NCBI RefSeq assembly: GCF_014196535.1
Contig: NZ_JACIDU010000015.1
Coordinates: forward strand, 62,001-126,000
DNA from: Allorhizobium borbori
GTDB taxonomy: Bacteria > Pseudomonadota > Alphaproteobacteria > Rhizobiales > Rhizobiaceae
DNA length: 64,000 nucleotides
Reading direction: 5' to 3'
Shown here: piece by piece, positions 1 to 9,102 of the stretch
Layout: each line of letters opens with the position of its first letter
How positions within the stretch are numbered: position 1 is the first letter of the stretch
Notes under the pieces: generated by a model
What the model saw: only the letters and a program-made list of their open reading frames with translations
The model's database searches: none
Told to the model about the DNA's origin: nothing
Made by a program: the position numbers and the translations under genes

Positions 1-2192
1 CCGGTGCCGATGGCAAGCCCCACCGTCGCCTCGGCCAGCGCCGGCGCGTCGTTGATGCCGTCACCGACAAAGGCCACTACATCGCCCTCATCGCGAAACG
101 CGCGGATCGCCTTCACCTTGCCCTCGGGCAGAACATCGGCCACCACCCGGTCGATACCGACCTGGCCGGCGATCGCGTCCGCCGTGCGGGCATTGTCGCC
201 CGTCACCATGGCCACCGAAAGCCCGAGCGCCTTCAGAGCCGCAATCGCGTCACGGCTGCCCGGCTTCACCGGGTCAGCCACGGCCACAGCCGCCGCCAGC
301 ACACCGTCGATCGCCACATAAAGCGGCGTCTTGCCCTCGCTCGCCAGCCTTTCGGCCTCCGCCGCGAAGGCGCTGACAGACAGATTCAGCTTTTCCATGT
401 AACGCGCGGCGCCGATTTCGATTTTGCGCCCGGCGGCCTCGGCGGAAATGCCGTAGCCGGTCACGGAATCGAAGCGCTCCACCACCGGCAGCACCAGGCC
501 TTTCGCCTTGGCGGCCTTGACGATCGCCGCCCCCACCGGATGCTCGGACCGTTCCTCCACCGCCGCCGCCAGCGCCAGAACCTCGTCCGCGCCGAACCCT
601 TCGGCCACCGTCAGGTCGGTCAGCTCCGGCCGGCCTTCAGTCACCGTGCCAGTCTTGTCCAGCACGATCAGCGTCGCGTCGGAAAGGGTCTGCAAGGCCT
701 CGCCGCGACGGAACAGGACACCCGCCTCCGCCGCCCGGCCCGTTGCCACCATGATGGCCGCCGGCGTTGCCAGTCCCATGGCGCAGGGGCAGGCGATGAT
801 CAGCACGGCCACCGCGCTGACGAGCGCATGGGCAAGCGCCGGCTCCGGCCCAAGGGCCAGCCAGGCGACAAGCGTCAACGCCGCCACCGCCATCACCACC
901 GGCACGAAACGGGCCGTGATGCGGTCCACCAGTGCCTGGATCGGCAGTTTCGAGCCCTGCGCCTCTTCCACCATGCGGATAATGCCAGCCAGCATGGTGT
1001 CGGCGCCGACGCGCGTCACCCTGAACCGCAGGCCGCCCGCACTGTTTACCGTGCCGCCGGTTACCGCATCGCCCGCCGCTTTCTTCACCGGCAGCGGCTC
1101 GCCGGAAATCATCGACTCGTCCACATAGGACGTGCCATCGATCACCTCGCCATCCACCGGCACGCGTTCGCCGGGGCGGATCACCACGATATCGCCGGGC
1201 ACCACGTCTTCCACCGGAAGGTCGATGGCCACACCGTCGCGCTCGACGCGGGCGTCCTTCACCTGCATCGCCGCCAGCTTGCGAATGGCATCGCCCGCCT
1301 GCCCCTTGGCGCGGGCCTCCAGCAACCGTCCGGTGAGGATCAGCGTCACGATCACGGTGGCCGCTTCATAATAGACGTAGCGCGCGCCCTCCGGCAGAAG
1401 CTCCGGCCAGAAGGTCGTGACGACGGAGTAGAGCCAGGCCGCGCCGGACCCCAGCGCCACCAGCGCATTCATGTCAGGTGCGCCATGAGCCAGCGTCTGG
1501 AAGCCCTTGACGAAGAATCGCTTTCCCGGTCCGAACAGAACCGCCGTCGCCAGCACGAAATAGAGATAATAGAGCGACCGGGTCGGGATGATGTCCATCA
1601 GCCAATGGTGGAAGGGCGGCCAGATATGCCCGCCCATTTCCAGCACGAAGAGCGGCAGCGTCAGCACCGCCGCCACGATCACATCGCGTTTCAGCAGTCG
1701 CATTTCGTCGGCGCGGCGGTCTTCGCCGCCGGTCGAACCGGCCTTCACGGCATGGGCGCCATAGCCTGCCGCCTTCACCGCCGAAAGGGCTGCGGGCAAG
1801 GCCGCCTCGCCGCCCAGCGCCGTCACATGCGCCTTGCCGGTGGCAAGGTTCACGCTTGCTCCCGTCACCGTCGGCACCTTCAGCAAGGCCTTTTCCACCC
1901 GCGAAACGCAGGAGGCGCAGCTCATGTCCTCGATGTCGAGATCGAAACCGGCTTCCGGCACGTCATACCCGGCCTTGCGCACCGCCGCGGCCAGCTTTTC
2001 CGCTTCAAAGCCCGCCCCCGGCGTCACTGTCAGCCGGCCCGTGGCGAAATTGGCGACAGGTGCGGAAACACCTTCCACCTTGCCCGCCGCAAGCTCGACG
2101 CGCCGTACGCAGGAGGCGCAACTCATACCCTCGACGGAAAGCGTGAAGGTCTGGCCGCTTTTCGGAGCGGTATTTTCAAGCACATCAGCCAT
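1..2192 (-). CDS. copA: Copper-translocating P1B-type ATPase (CopA/ActP), 3' end cut by window edge
   Basis: Inner-membrane pump that exports Cu(I) from the cytoplasm using ATP. About 730 N-terminal residues are present and the C-terminus lies beyond the left edge. Two heavy-metal-associated domains come first, each with an MSCASC metal motif (Cys25/Cys28 and Cys92/Cys95). Membrane helices follow, then the ion-path CPC motif in [12 protein letters not shown], the phosphorylation site DKTGT, the SEHPVG nucleotide-binding motif and [10 protein letters not shown]. The CPC motif plus double HMA domains mark a Cu(I) P1B-1 ATPase. Translation starts at the ATG at 2192, preceded by GAGGA. A CueR-type promoter lies directly upstream. 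Rhizobial copies are usually called ActP. Confidence 0.96.
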   Translation of the reverse strand, partial: MADVLENTAPKSGQTFTLSVEGMSCASCVRRVELAAGKVEGVSAPVANFATGRLTVTPGAGFEAEKLAAAVRKAGYDVPEAGFDLDIEDMSCASCVSRVEKALLKVPTVTGASVNLATGKAHVTALGGEAALPAALSAVKAAGYGAHAVKAGSTGGEDRRADEMRLLKRDVIVAAVLTLPLFVLEMGGHIWPPFHHWLMDIIPTRSLYYLYFVLATAVLFGPGKRFFVKGFQTLAHGAPDMNALVALGSGAAWLYSVVTTFWPELLPEGARYVYYEAATVIVTLILTGRLLEARAKGQAGDAIRKLAAMQVKDARVERDGVAIDLPVEDVVPGDIVVIRPGERVPVDGEVIDGTSYVDESMISGEPLPVKKAAGDAVTGGTVNSAGGLRFRVTRVGADTMLAGIIRMVEEAQGSKLPIQALVDRITARFVPVVMAVAALTLVAWLALGPEPALAHALVSAVAVLIIACPCAMGLATPAAIMVATGRAAEAGVLFRRGEALQTLSDATLIVLDKTGTVTEGRPELTDLTVAEGFGADEVLALAAAVEERSEHPVGAAIVKAAKAKGLVLPVVERFDSVTGYGISAEAAGRKIEIGAARYMEKLNLSVSAFAAEAERLASEGKTPLYVAIDGVLAAAVAVADPVKPGSRDAIAALKALGLSVAMVTGDNARTADAIAGQVGIDRVVADVLPEGKVKAIRAFRDEGDVVAFVGDGINDAPALAEATVGLAIGT

Positions 2193-2213
2193 GGAACAAT
2201 CCTCTTCACGGTT

Positions 2214-2244
2214 GATGTAAGGCTTCCCACCATGGGAAGGTCAA
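2214..2244 (-). promoter_or_regulatory. CueR-type copper-responsive promoter/operator of copA
   Basis: On the minus strand TTGACC (2244-2239) is followed by a perfect 6-5-6 dyad, CTTCCC-n5-GGGAAG (2223-2239), and then a TACATC/TTACAT -10-like hexamer. The spacer is 18-19 bp, the overlong spacing that MerR-family activators work on. The layout closely resembles the E. coli copA promoter that CueR activates. It sits about 25 bases upstream of the copA start codon. No CueR gene with the usual Cys-x7-Cys copper site is in this window. Confidence 0.8.
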
Positions 2245-2381
2245 GGGCCTGCCTTGCGACAATCACGCGCAGTTCATGCAGAGACCTCATCGACATTTAC
2301 TTTTAAGTGTGCGTTTATATTTACGCATCTTTTAGTTGAATTCGATGCCAATGTCTCCAACACGAACGAAAGCGCACAACC

Positions 2382-3239
2382 ATGTCCGTCAGCATTTCAA
2401 AAGGTCTTGTCCGGGTCGGCAGCAGCCTGGCCCGGTTCGTAAAGTCCCCGAATTTTTCCGCCTTCGACGGCACAAAACCGAAAATCGCCGTCATTCACTT
2501 CACCTATGGCGGCAGCGCCTTATCCAGCGCCCAATGGTTTACGCGGGCAGACGTGGAAAGCCCCGTCTCCGCCCATGTCGTCATCGATCGTGACGGCACG
2601 ATCATTCAGTGCGTTTCGTTCGAGGACCGGGCCTGGCATGCGGGCAAGTCCTCATGGCGGAACAGACACGGCAAGCACCTGTCAGGGCTCAATAATCACT
2701 CCTTCGGTATCGAGCTTGCCAATTGGGGGCCGCTGGTCAAAACCGTTTCGGGCTGGAAAAGCCACAGCGGCGTCCCGATCGCCGATCCCGTGCTGGCCGA
2801 ACACAAGAACGGCAATCCCAGCGGCGCCGGCGGCGATATTGGCTGGGAGCCCTATCCGGAAGCGCAGGTCAATGCCGCCGCCGCGTTGGTCAGGGCGCTG
2901 GCCAGCACCTATGGCGTGGACGAAATCGTCGGTCATGACGACATTGCACCGACGCGCAAATGGGACCCCGGCCCGGCGTTCGACATGGCTGCGTTCCGCA
3001 TCGCGGTGTTCGGCGGCACCCGCGGCGCGGATACCGATAACGTCCTGACCGTCTCGGTCGACGAGGGGCTGAACCTGCGTAACGGACCCGGCCAGCATTT
3101 TGCCTCGCAGACCCTGCTTCCCGCCGGCACCCGGCTCCGGCCGGAACAGCGACAGGGCCGCTGGCTCTACGTCACGGTGCTGAAGGAAAACGGCAGCCCG
3201 CTATCCAGCGGCTGGGTCCACGAGGCCTATGTCGCCTGA
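2382..3239 (+). CDS. N-acetylmuramoyl-L-alanine amidase (Amidase_2) with C-terminal SH3 domain
   Basis: 285-residue zinc amidase predicted to cleave the amide bond between N-acetylmuramic acid and the peptide stem. The Amidase_2 (AmpD/PGRP-like) fold spans about residues 30-215. Likely zinc ligands are His39 (VIHFTYGG), His195 and Asp205 (VGHDDIAPTRKWDPG). A bacterial SH3 module at about 222-285 (LNLRNGPG) probably binds cell wall. No signal peptide is visible, so it may act on imported muropeptides in the cytoplasm, or leave the cell with help. Family members also occur in prophages, but no phage gene is nearby. It is divergent from copA. Confidence 0.88.
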   Translation: MSVSISKGLVRVGSSLARFVKSPNFSAFDGTKPKIAVIHFTYGGSALSSAQWFTRADVESPVSAHVVIDRDGTIIQCVSFEDRAWHAGKSSWRNRHGKHLSGLNNHSFGIELANWGPLVKTVSGWKSHSGVPIADPVLAEHKNGNPSGAGGDIGWEPYPEAQVNAAAALVRALASTYGVDEIVGHDDIAPTRKWDPGPAFDMAAFRIAVFGGTRGADTDNVLTVSVDEGLNLRNGPGQHFASQTLLPAGTRLRPEQRQGRWLYVTVLKENGSPLSSGWVHEAYVA

Positions 3240-3265
3240 TGAACAGACATATCCCTGAAGGGAAC

Positions 3266-3297
3266 GGGCGGCACGCCTGCGAAAAAGCGTGCCGCCC
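3266..3297. terminator. Strong hairpin between convergent genes
   Basis: An 11-bp perfect stem (3266-3276 with 3287-3297) closes a loop that contains an A-run. It lies between the ends of two convergent genes (amidase ending 3239, UPF0260 gene ending 3319) and could end transcription from both sides. The T-tract is poor on either strand. Confidence 0.6.
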
Positions 3298-3318
3298 GGC
3301 GTTTGCCCTGACAAGCCC

Positions 3319-3780
3319 TTATGGGTTGTTGCCCACCGTCAGCGGCCATTCCACGAGATAATCCTCGAAGTCGTCCACATCGACCTCCTCCTCGCTCACC
3401 GTGCGGCCCTTGGCGGAAATGCCGGCGCTGTGCACGGTTTCGGGATCGCCGGAAACCAGTGGATGCCACCAGTAAAGATCTTCACCATCACGCACGAGGC
3501 GGTAGGCGCAGGTCGGCGGCAGCCAGGCGATGGCCCGCACTTCCTCGGGCGAAAGCTGGATGCAGTCCGGCACGGTCGCCTGCCGGTTGGGATAATCGGT
3601 GCAGCGACAGGTGTCGCCGTCCATCAGCCGACAGCGCACGGAGGTAAAGGCCACCTCGCCGGTGTCCCAGTCCTCCAGTTTGTTGAGACAACAGAGGCCG
3701 CAGCCGTCGCACAGGCTTTCCCATTCGGTATTGCTCATTTCGTCCAGCGACTTCAGCTTCCAGAATGGTTCTTCGTTCAT
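3319..3780 (-). CDS. UPF0260/YcgN-type cysteine-cluster protein
   Basis: 153-residue cytoplasmic protein of the UPF0260 (YcgN) group in the YkgJ-like CxxCxxCC superfamily. The diagnostic cluster CDGCGLCC lies at residues 24-31, with further cysteines in CRCTDYP, which suggests a metal or iron-sulfur centre. The biochemical role is not established. The ATG at 3780 is chosen because GGAG precedes it at good spacing; the frame is open a little further upstream but that part does not look like the family. The gene is convergent with the amidase. Confidence 0.88.
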   Translation of the reverse strand: MNEEPFWKLKSLDEMSNTEWESLCDGCGLCCLNKLEDWDTGEVAFTSVRCRLMDGDTCRCTDYPNRQATVPDCIQLSPEEVRAIAWLPPTCAYRLVRDGEDLYWWHPLVSGDPETVHSAGISAKGRTVSEEEVDVDDFEDYLVEWPLTVGNNP

Positions 3781-3925
3781 CGTGCACTCCGGGCCGTCGA
3801 ATATTGCAGCCTTCACCAAAAAGGCTGCTTGTTTCTTCGGCACATATCCATCATCTTCCGCCGAATTGGCGTTGTCGTCGTCAAAAGCGGTAAACCGTCA
3901 CAGGTTTCAAGGATTTTCTTATTCA

Positions 3926-6073
3926 GTGAGCGAAAAGAAGGCCCCCGAAAATCGCACGCGCCGCCGACGTCATCTGCTGCTCAAGCTGGATGCATGGCTG
4001 GATTCGACGCTGTGGAACCTCGGCTTCCGCGCGGGCGAGATCTGGGAAGACATGACCATCTTCTTCCGCCGCTTCCGTGTTCGCGGCTTCAGGAAGTTCC
4101 TTTTCGAACTTGCCGGCGAGGCAATGACGCTCGGCACCGCCGGGTCGGTGGTGCTTCTGGCGCTCGCCATGCCCGCCTTCGACGCCACCACGGGCGACTG
4201 GAAGAACCGGGCCGATTTCGCCGTCACCTTTCTGGACCGTTATGGCAGCGTCATCGGCCATCGCGGCATCATCCATGAAGATTCCATTCCCGTGGACGAG
4301 TTGCCCGATCATTTCGTCAAGGCTGTGCTCGCCACCGAAGACCGCCGCTTCTTCGACCATTTCGGCATCGATTTTGTCGGCCTTGCCCGCGCCATGAGCG
4401 AAAACGCCAAGGCGGGCGGCGTCGTGCAGGGCGGCTCCACGCTCACGCAGCAGCTTGCGAAAAACCTGTTCCTGTCCAACGAGCGCTCGCTGGAGCGCAA
4501 GATCAAGGAAGCCTTTCTGGCGCTGTGGCTTGAGGCCAACCTGTCGAAGAAGGAAATCCTGTCGCTCTATCTCGACCGCGCCTATATGGGCGGCGGCACT
4601 TTCGGCGCGGCGGCGGCGGCGCAGTTCTATTTCGGCAAGAAGCTGACGGATGTGACACTTGCGGAATCGGCCATGCTGGCCGGCCTCTTCAAGGCGCCGG
4701 CCAAATACGCCCCGCATGTGAACCTGCCGGCGGCGCGCGCCCGCGCCAACGTCGTTCTCTCCAACCTCGTGCAATCCGGGCTGATGACGGAGGGGCAGGT
4801 CATTGCCGCCCGCCGCAATCCCGCCACCCCCATCGATCGCGCCACGGTGGAAGCTCCCGACTTTTTCCTCGACTGGGCCTTCGATGAAACGGTCAGGATC
4901 GCCAACCGCTTCCCGCAGCATACGCTCGTCGTGCGCACCACGCTCGATACCGGCCTTCAGCACGCGGCGGAACTGGCCGTCGAGGGCACGTTGCGCGAGT
5001 TCGGTGCGGCCTCGAAAGTCTCGCAGGGCGCCATCGTCTTGATCGAGAATGGCGGGCCGGTGCGGGCCATGGTCGGCGGGCGCGATTATGGCGAAAGCCA
5101 GTTCAACCGCGCCACCCGTGCGCTTCGCCAGCCCGGTTCCTCCTTCAAGGTCTATACCTACGCCGCCGCCATGGAAAAGGGCATGACACCGGAAACGGTT
5201 ATCACCGATGGTCCCGTGACCTGGCGTGGCTGGTCGCCACAAAACTACGGCCGCTCCTATTCCGGCAAGGTCACGCTGATGACGGCCATCGCCAAGTCGA
5301 TCAACACCATTCCCGTGAAGCTTGCCCGTGATGAACTCGGCACCGACCGGATCGTCGAAATGGCGAAGGCCATGGGCGTGGAAACCCCGCTTCGCACCGA
5401 CAAGACCATCCCGCTCGGTACGACGGAAGTCACCGTGCTCGATCAGGCGACGGCCTATGCCGTGTTCCCGGCGGGCGGGCTGCAATCGCGCCGCCACGGC
5501 ATCCAGCAGATCGCCGATTACGATGGCAATGTGCTCTATGATTTCGAACGCGACGAACCGCCCGCTGAGCGTGTCCTGTCGGAAAAAGCTGTGTCGTCCA
5601 TGAACCGCATGCTGGTCAATATTCCCGTCAACGGCACCGCGCGGCGCGCGGCGCTCGACAACGGCATCGTTTCCGGCGGCAAGACGGGCACGACACAGGC
5701 CTATCGCGACGCCTGGTATATCGGCTTTACCGGCAATTACACCGCCGCCGTCTGGTTCGGAAATGACGACTACACCTCCACCAACAACATCACCGGCGGT
5801 TCGCTGCCGGCCCAGACCTACAAGCGGCTGATGGATTATGCCCATCAGGGCATTGAGCTTCGCGCCATTCCCGGCATCGAAAATCCGTTGCCAACGGGTT
5901 CGCGCCCGTCCGCCAGCACCGAGAAGAAGTCAGGCGAAGACAACGCGCTGCCGCCACTGCAGCGGCCCCGTTCGCTATCGCACGAGGCGACCGTCCTGCT
6001 TCGCGATGTCGCCGCCCGGCTCAAGGCCGCCCCCGCGCTTGTGCTGCCCGCTTCGGGCGCGCCATCGCAATGA
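3926..6073 (+). CDS. Class A penicillin-binding protein (transglycosylase/transpeptidase, PBP1-type)
   Basis: 715-residue bifunctional peptidoglycan synthase of the inner membrane. A basic cytoplasmic tail is followed by one transmembrane helix (about residues 64-84). The GT51 domain has the catalytic EDRRFF motif (Glu138) and GGSTLTQQLAKNL. The transpeptidase domain carries SSFK (nucleophile Ser405), AKSIN and GGKTGTT. All motifs are intact. GTG 3926 is the chosen start: AAGGA lies upstream and the reading before it does not look like protein. The C-terminus is proline-rich and runs directly into the DUF1214 gene, 13 bases further on. Whether it acts as PBP1a or PBP1c cannot be told from sequence alone. 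Confidence 0.95.
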   Translation: MSEKKAPENRTRRRRHLLLKLDAWLDSTLWNLGFRAGEIWEDMTIFFRRFRVRGFRKFLFELAGEAMTLGTAGSVVLLALAMPAFDATTGDWKNRADFAVTFLDRYGSVIGHRGIIHEDSIPVDELPDHFVKAVLATEDRRFFDHFGIDFVGLARAMSENAKAGGVVQGGSTLTQQLAKNLFLSNERSLERKIKEAFLALWLEANLSKKEILSLYLDRAYMGGGTFGAAAAAQFYFGKKLTDVTLAESAMLAGLFKAPAKYAPHVNLPAARARANVVLSNLVQSGLMTEGQVIAARRNPATPIDRATVEAPDFFLDWAFDETVRIANRFPQHTLVVRTTLDTGLQHAAELAVEGTLREFGAASKVSQGAIVLIENGGPVRAMVGGRDYGESQFNRATRALRQPGSSFKVYTYAAAMEKGMTPETVITDGPVTWRGWSPQNYGRSYSGKVTLMTAIAKSINTIPVKLARDELGTDRIVEMAKAMGVETPLRTDKTIPLGTTEVTVLDQATAYAVFPAGGLQSRRHGIQQIADYDGNVLYDFERDEPPAERVLSEKAVSSMNRMLVNIPVNGTARRAALDNGIVSGGKTGTTQAYRDAWYIGFTGNYTAAVWFGNDDYTSTNNITGGSLPAQTYKRLMDYAHQGIELRAIPGIENPLPTGSRPSASTEKKSGEDNALPPLQRPRSLSHEATVLLRDVAARLKAAPALVLPASGAPSQ

Positions 6074-6086
6074 GGGGGAGCGTGCC

Positions 6087-6659
6087 GTGCTGAAAACTCC
6101 GTTCATGGTCGCGATCACGCTGGTCATCGCCTTTGCCGGCGGCATCTGGTCGGTTCTCGCCGCGCTCGATGCGACGACCGGGCTTGCCGCAATCCGCATC
6201 GGCCCGTGGGAAGCCTTTCCGCTGGCGCAGACGGTGAAGGCCGACCCTTACGCCCGCGCCCACCGCGCCCGCGATGGTCGCCTGCTTTATGCCAGCGCCG
6301 AAGGGCTGACTTTCACCGCCCGCACCGATGCGAGCAACGCTCCGCTCGATGCGGCCTGCACCTACCGGCTCACCGGGCTTGCCCCGGCCGCCCGGTTCTG
6401 GACGCTCTACACCCGCCCGGCAAACGCCAACCCCGACCGGCCGGAGGGCCTGAACTCGCGAATGATCCTGCGCGAGATAGACGGTTCCTTTGCCATCGAC
6501 GTGTCGGCCCGCGCCCGGCCGGGCAACTGGCTGGCCCTGCCGGCCTCCGAACGCTTCGTGCTGGTCTTCACGCTTTTCGATACGCCGGTCGCCAGCAGCA
6601 CAGGCGTCTCCGATATTCCCATGCCGGAACTGACGAAGCTGGAATGCGCCCATGGCTAG
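6087..6659 (+). CDS. DUF1214 domain membrane-anchored protein
   Basis: 190-residue protein with an N-terminal hydrophobic segment (signal anchor, about residues 5-27) and a DUF1214-type beta-sandwich. In larger fused proteins DUF1254 and DUF1214 occur together; here they are on separate, overlapping genes. GTG 6087 is favoured because GAGGGGGA precedes it. Its closeness to the penicillin-binding protein gene suggests one transcript and an envelope location, but no function is established. Confidence 0.83.
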   Translation: MLKTPFMVAITLVIAFAGGIWSVLAALDATTGLAAIRIGPWEAFPLAQTVKADPYARAHRARDGRLLYASAEGLTFTARTDASNAPLDAACTYRLTGLAPAARFWTLYTRPANANPDRPEGLNSRMILREIDGSFAIDVSARARPGNWLALPASERFVLVFTLFDTPVASSTGVSDIPMPELTKLECAHG

Positions 6660-7200
6660 GCTCATCCATGCCATCGTGACCGGGCTGATCGGGGCTGCTC
6701 TGCTGCACCTCGTCATCGTCTTCGCGTTGCCGCAGTTCACGGGCGGTGATGCCTATTCGCGCGTGCTGGCGCTGGGGCCCGCAGGCCGCTTTCATCTGCT
6801 GGACAGGCAAGGCCCGGCGGAGCCTCTCGTGCCCGATGACCCCTTCGTTCAGGCGTCGGTCTGCGCCTACGATCTCACGGCGTCGCCCCGCATCGTAACC
6901 GCGTCCGGCGATCCCGCCTTCTGGTCTTTCGCTGTGTTCGACAAGCGGGCAAACGAAATCTTCAGCCTCAGCGACCGGTCCATCGAAACCGGCCGGCTGG
7001 ATGCGATCCTCGCCACGCCGGCGCAGGCCGCGCGCTTGCGCAAGGCCGATCCGGGGCTGATGGGGCGGGTTATTCTGGTGGAAACCACAGGAAGCGAGGG
7101 CTATGCCGTGCTGCGATCACTCGCACCGCACGCAAGCCTGGAACCGGAGGCGCTCGGCTTTCTCAAAAGCGCCCGTTGTGATCCGTTCGCGCAGCGTTGA
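6652..7200 (+). CDS. DUF1254 domain membrane-anchored protein
   Basis: 182-residue partner of the preceding DUF1214 gene, overlapping it by 8 bases, so the two are probably translationally coupled. It has an N-terminal hydrophobic helix (about residues 5-27) and a periplasmic DUF1254-like domain. The function is unknown. With the upstream PBP it forms a three-gene run of envelope proteins. Confidence 0.83.
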   Translation: MARLIHAIVTGLIGAALLHLVIVFALPQFTGGDAYSRVLALGPAGRFHLLDRQGPAEPLVPDDPFVQASVCAYDLTASPRIVTASGDPAFWSFAVFDKRANEIFSLSDRSIETGRLDAILATPAQAARLRKADPGLMGRVILVETTGSEGYAVLRSLAPHASLEPEALGFLKSARCDPFAQR

Positions 7201-7238
7201 GCCGCGATCATCACATCGCGCCGGTTATCGAAACTGTA

Positions 7239-7427
7239 TCAGCGCTTGCCGGCGCGGTTTGAGCGACCCTTTTTCGCCGCAGGGCTTTTGGCGACGGGGG
7301 CGCCATCATCGAGCCGTTCGTAGCGAACGCCGGTAAAAAACAGGATTTTGGCTTCACAGGGCGTCCCTGCCCTGGGCGGCGCAGGACCACGCCCGCGTCT
7401 TTCTGCCATATGAACGATCTCAGCCAT
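7239..7427 (-). CDS. Small conserved-looking basic protein, function unknown
   Basis: 62 residues. The N-terminal half contains CEAKILFFTGVRYE, which resembles short hypothetical proteins I remember from rhizobia. The C-terminus is rich in Lys, Arg and Ala. The ATG at 7427 has GGAG six bases upstream. It is convergent with the DUF1254 gene. No domain is recognised. Confidence 0.6.
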   Translation of the reverse strand: MAEIVHMAERRGRGPAPPRAGTPCEAKILFFTGVRYERLDDGAPVAKSPAAKKGRSNRAGKR

Positions 7428-7641
7428 GCGGTCTCCAATCCTCGTTTCGAGAACGGATAAGGGCCTTTTGCCCGCCATGACGCCGTTCAGGCATTCAACT
7501 CAGTATCAATCCGCCTTCCGGGCTGCCCGGCGGCCACGACGACCACTCTTTCGAGGTGCCGTCCAGGCCATCAAATCCGGCCAATGTCATATACATAACG
7601 CCATATCGCTCCGGCGTTAAGCCATAGAAACACCTTCATAG

Positions 7642-7657
7642 TTAACACCGCGCTAAC
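7642..7657. promoter_or_regulatory. CtrA-like box upstream of the DUF2336 gene
   Basis: TTAA (7642-7645), seven bases, then CTAAC (7653-7657). The CtrA consensus is TTAA-N7-TTAAC, so one base differs. It lies about 115 bases before the preferred start of the DUF2336 gene, in a 345-base gap (7428-7772) that otherwise shows nothing I recognise. Confidence 0.35.
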
Positions 7658-7772
7658 AAATTCGAACTATCCTGCCCCAAACTGGTGCTGCGTCATGACA
7701 GGTGTTTCCGTGCCCGATCGTTTCCGAGATCTTGAAAACCCCCTGCCCTTGCGGAGGAAGGACGTGGTGCTG

Positions 7773-8711
7773 ATGGCAACCGTGACCAACTTCGAGACCC
7801 TCGACCATCCCTCCCGTTCCGAATTGCGACAGTTCGCCGAACTGTTCCGCCCGCTTTTCGACGCCTCCACCGAGGAAGCGCGCCGGCAGGCCGTCGCCGC
7901 CCTGTCCCAGAACCCCAACGTGCCCGAACCGGTCGCGCTGTTCATCGCCAGCCAGCCCATCGGCGTCGCCGCCCCGTTTCTGATCGGCTCGCCCTGCCTC
8001 ACCGATGAAATGCTGATGTTCATCGCCCGCACCCAGGGCGAGGCCCATGCCCGCGCCATCGTTCGCCGGGAAAACCTGTCGCCCACCATCATCGATACGC
8101 TGGTCTCCCTGCGGCACGTCAAGCCCACGGGCGAAAAGCGCGCGCCGTTGCCGGAAACATCCGCACCGCCGCCGCCCGCCGCCGTTACCCCCGCAGATCT
8201 GCGCCGCGAGAACGAGGAGCGCCTGCGCGCCGACCTGCGCAATCTCGTGCGCCACCTCAACCGGCCGGAGGACGACCGGCTCGGTCTGCGCACGCTCTCC
8301 ACGCTGCAGGAAGCGCTGCTCATCCGCTTTGCCCGCGTGCGCGACGCCAACCAATTCTGCACGGCGCTCGCCGATGCGCTGTCCGCAAGCCGCTGGCTTG
8401 CCGAACGCATCATGCTGGATATTTCCGGCAAGCAGCTTGCCACCACGCTGATCGGCACCGGCATGACCATGGCCGACAGCGCCTTCATTCTGGAGCGGCT
8501 TTATCCGCATCTCGGTGAAAAGGACGGTGTGGAGACCCGCGCCGACAGGCTCCTCGCCGCACTCGACCCCGCCCAGTGCGGCGAACGGGTGGAAGTCTGG
8601 CGCCGTGCCGACCGCTACACTTTCACCGATGCCCGCCAGCCGGACGCGCAGCCGGAAACGGCTCCACGGCTTGTGCCCGTGGAGCGTCGCAATCCCGGCC
8701 GAAGGGCCTAA
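7773..8711 (+). CDS. DUF2336 domain protein
   Basis: 312-residue alpha-helical protein of the DUF2336 family, which resembles HEAT-like repeats and is typical of alphaproteobacteria. The recognisable part is LPLFDASTEEARR-like helices near the N-terminus followed by repeated helical units. A proline/alanine linker (about residues 130-145) precedes a second helical half. The ATG at 7773 is chosen because a very strong GGAGGAAGGA site lies nine bases upstream. An in-frame ATG at 7695 (338 residues) is possible but lacks a ribosome site. The function is unknown. The 3' end overlaps the opposing DUF1491 gene by 4 bases. Confidence 0.85.
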   Translation: MATVTNFETLDHPSRSELRQFAELFRPLFDASTEEARRQAVAALSQNPNVPEPVALFIASQPIGVAAPFLIGSPCLTDEMLMFIARTQGEAHARAIVRRENLSPTIIDTLVSLRHVKPTGEKRAPLPETSAPPPPAAVTPADLRRENEERLRADLRNLVRHLNRPEDDRLGLRTLSTLQEALLIRFARVRDANQFCTALADALSASRWLAERIMLDISGKQLATTLIGTGMTMADSAFILERLYPHLGEKDGVETRADRLLAALDPAQCGERVEVWRRADRYTFTDARQPDAQPETAPRLVPVERRNPGRRA

Positions 8712-9058
8712 TCGGTAGAAAGCGGCAGAAGGTCGCCGATCGCATCCAGTTCCAGATCGACGATCCACAGGTCGGAATCGAAGCGCCTCTCACGTTCGAG
8801 AAAGGCGGCGGCCTCGTCCGCCTCCGCATCCTTCAACCGGCATTCGAACAGCCGGTCATCCGACATCGCCTCTTCCTGCTCGACGGCAATGGATTGCGGC
8901 GCGGGCGCGTAAAGGCTGACCCGCCCGTCGCGCGCCACCACCCGCACGAAGATCGCACCCGCCTCCTCCGCCCCCCTTTTCTCGATGGCGGCAAAACCGC
9001 CGAGCGCAAAGGCACGGCGCACAAGGGCGGAAACGAACAGACCGGATTTGACTCTCAT
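8708..9058 (-). CDS. DUF1491 family protein
   Basis: 116-residue cytoplasmic protein with the DUF1491 pattern: VKSGLFVSALVRRAF at the start, then the LIVDLEL-like acidic C-terminus (here IVDLELDAIGDLL). It is the last gene of a minus-strand run behind the divJ-like kinase and the peptidoglycan-binding protein, 44 bases after the latter. The role is unknown. Confidence 0.85.
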   Translation of the reverse strand: MRVKSGLFVSALVRRAFALGGFAAIEKRGAEEAGAIFVRVVARDGRVSLYAPAPQSIAVEQEEAMSDDRLFECRLKDAEADEAAAFLERERRFDSDLWIVDLELDAIGDLLPLSTD

Positions 9059-9102
9059 ATCCCGGGAGATAGCCGTTTTTGCACGCCGGCGGAAGCGGCG
9101 GG

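Noticed and set aside
2382-3239. Prophage endolysin
   Set aside because: The amidase resembles phage enzymes, but there is no holin, integrase or structural gene nearby and an SH3-amidase is common in rhizobial chromosomes.
3923-5845. Long open frame antisense to the penicillin-binding protein
   Set aside because: It is a shadow of a GC-rich coding region; no protein family is seen and the plus-strand PBP has all its motifs.
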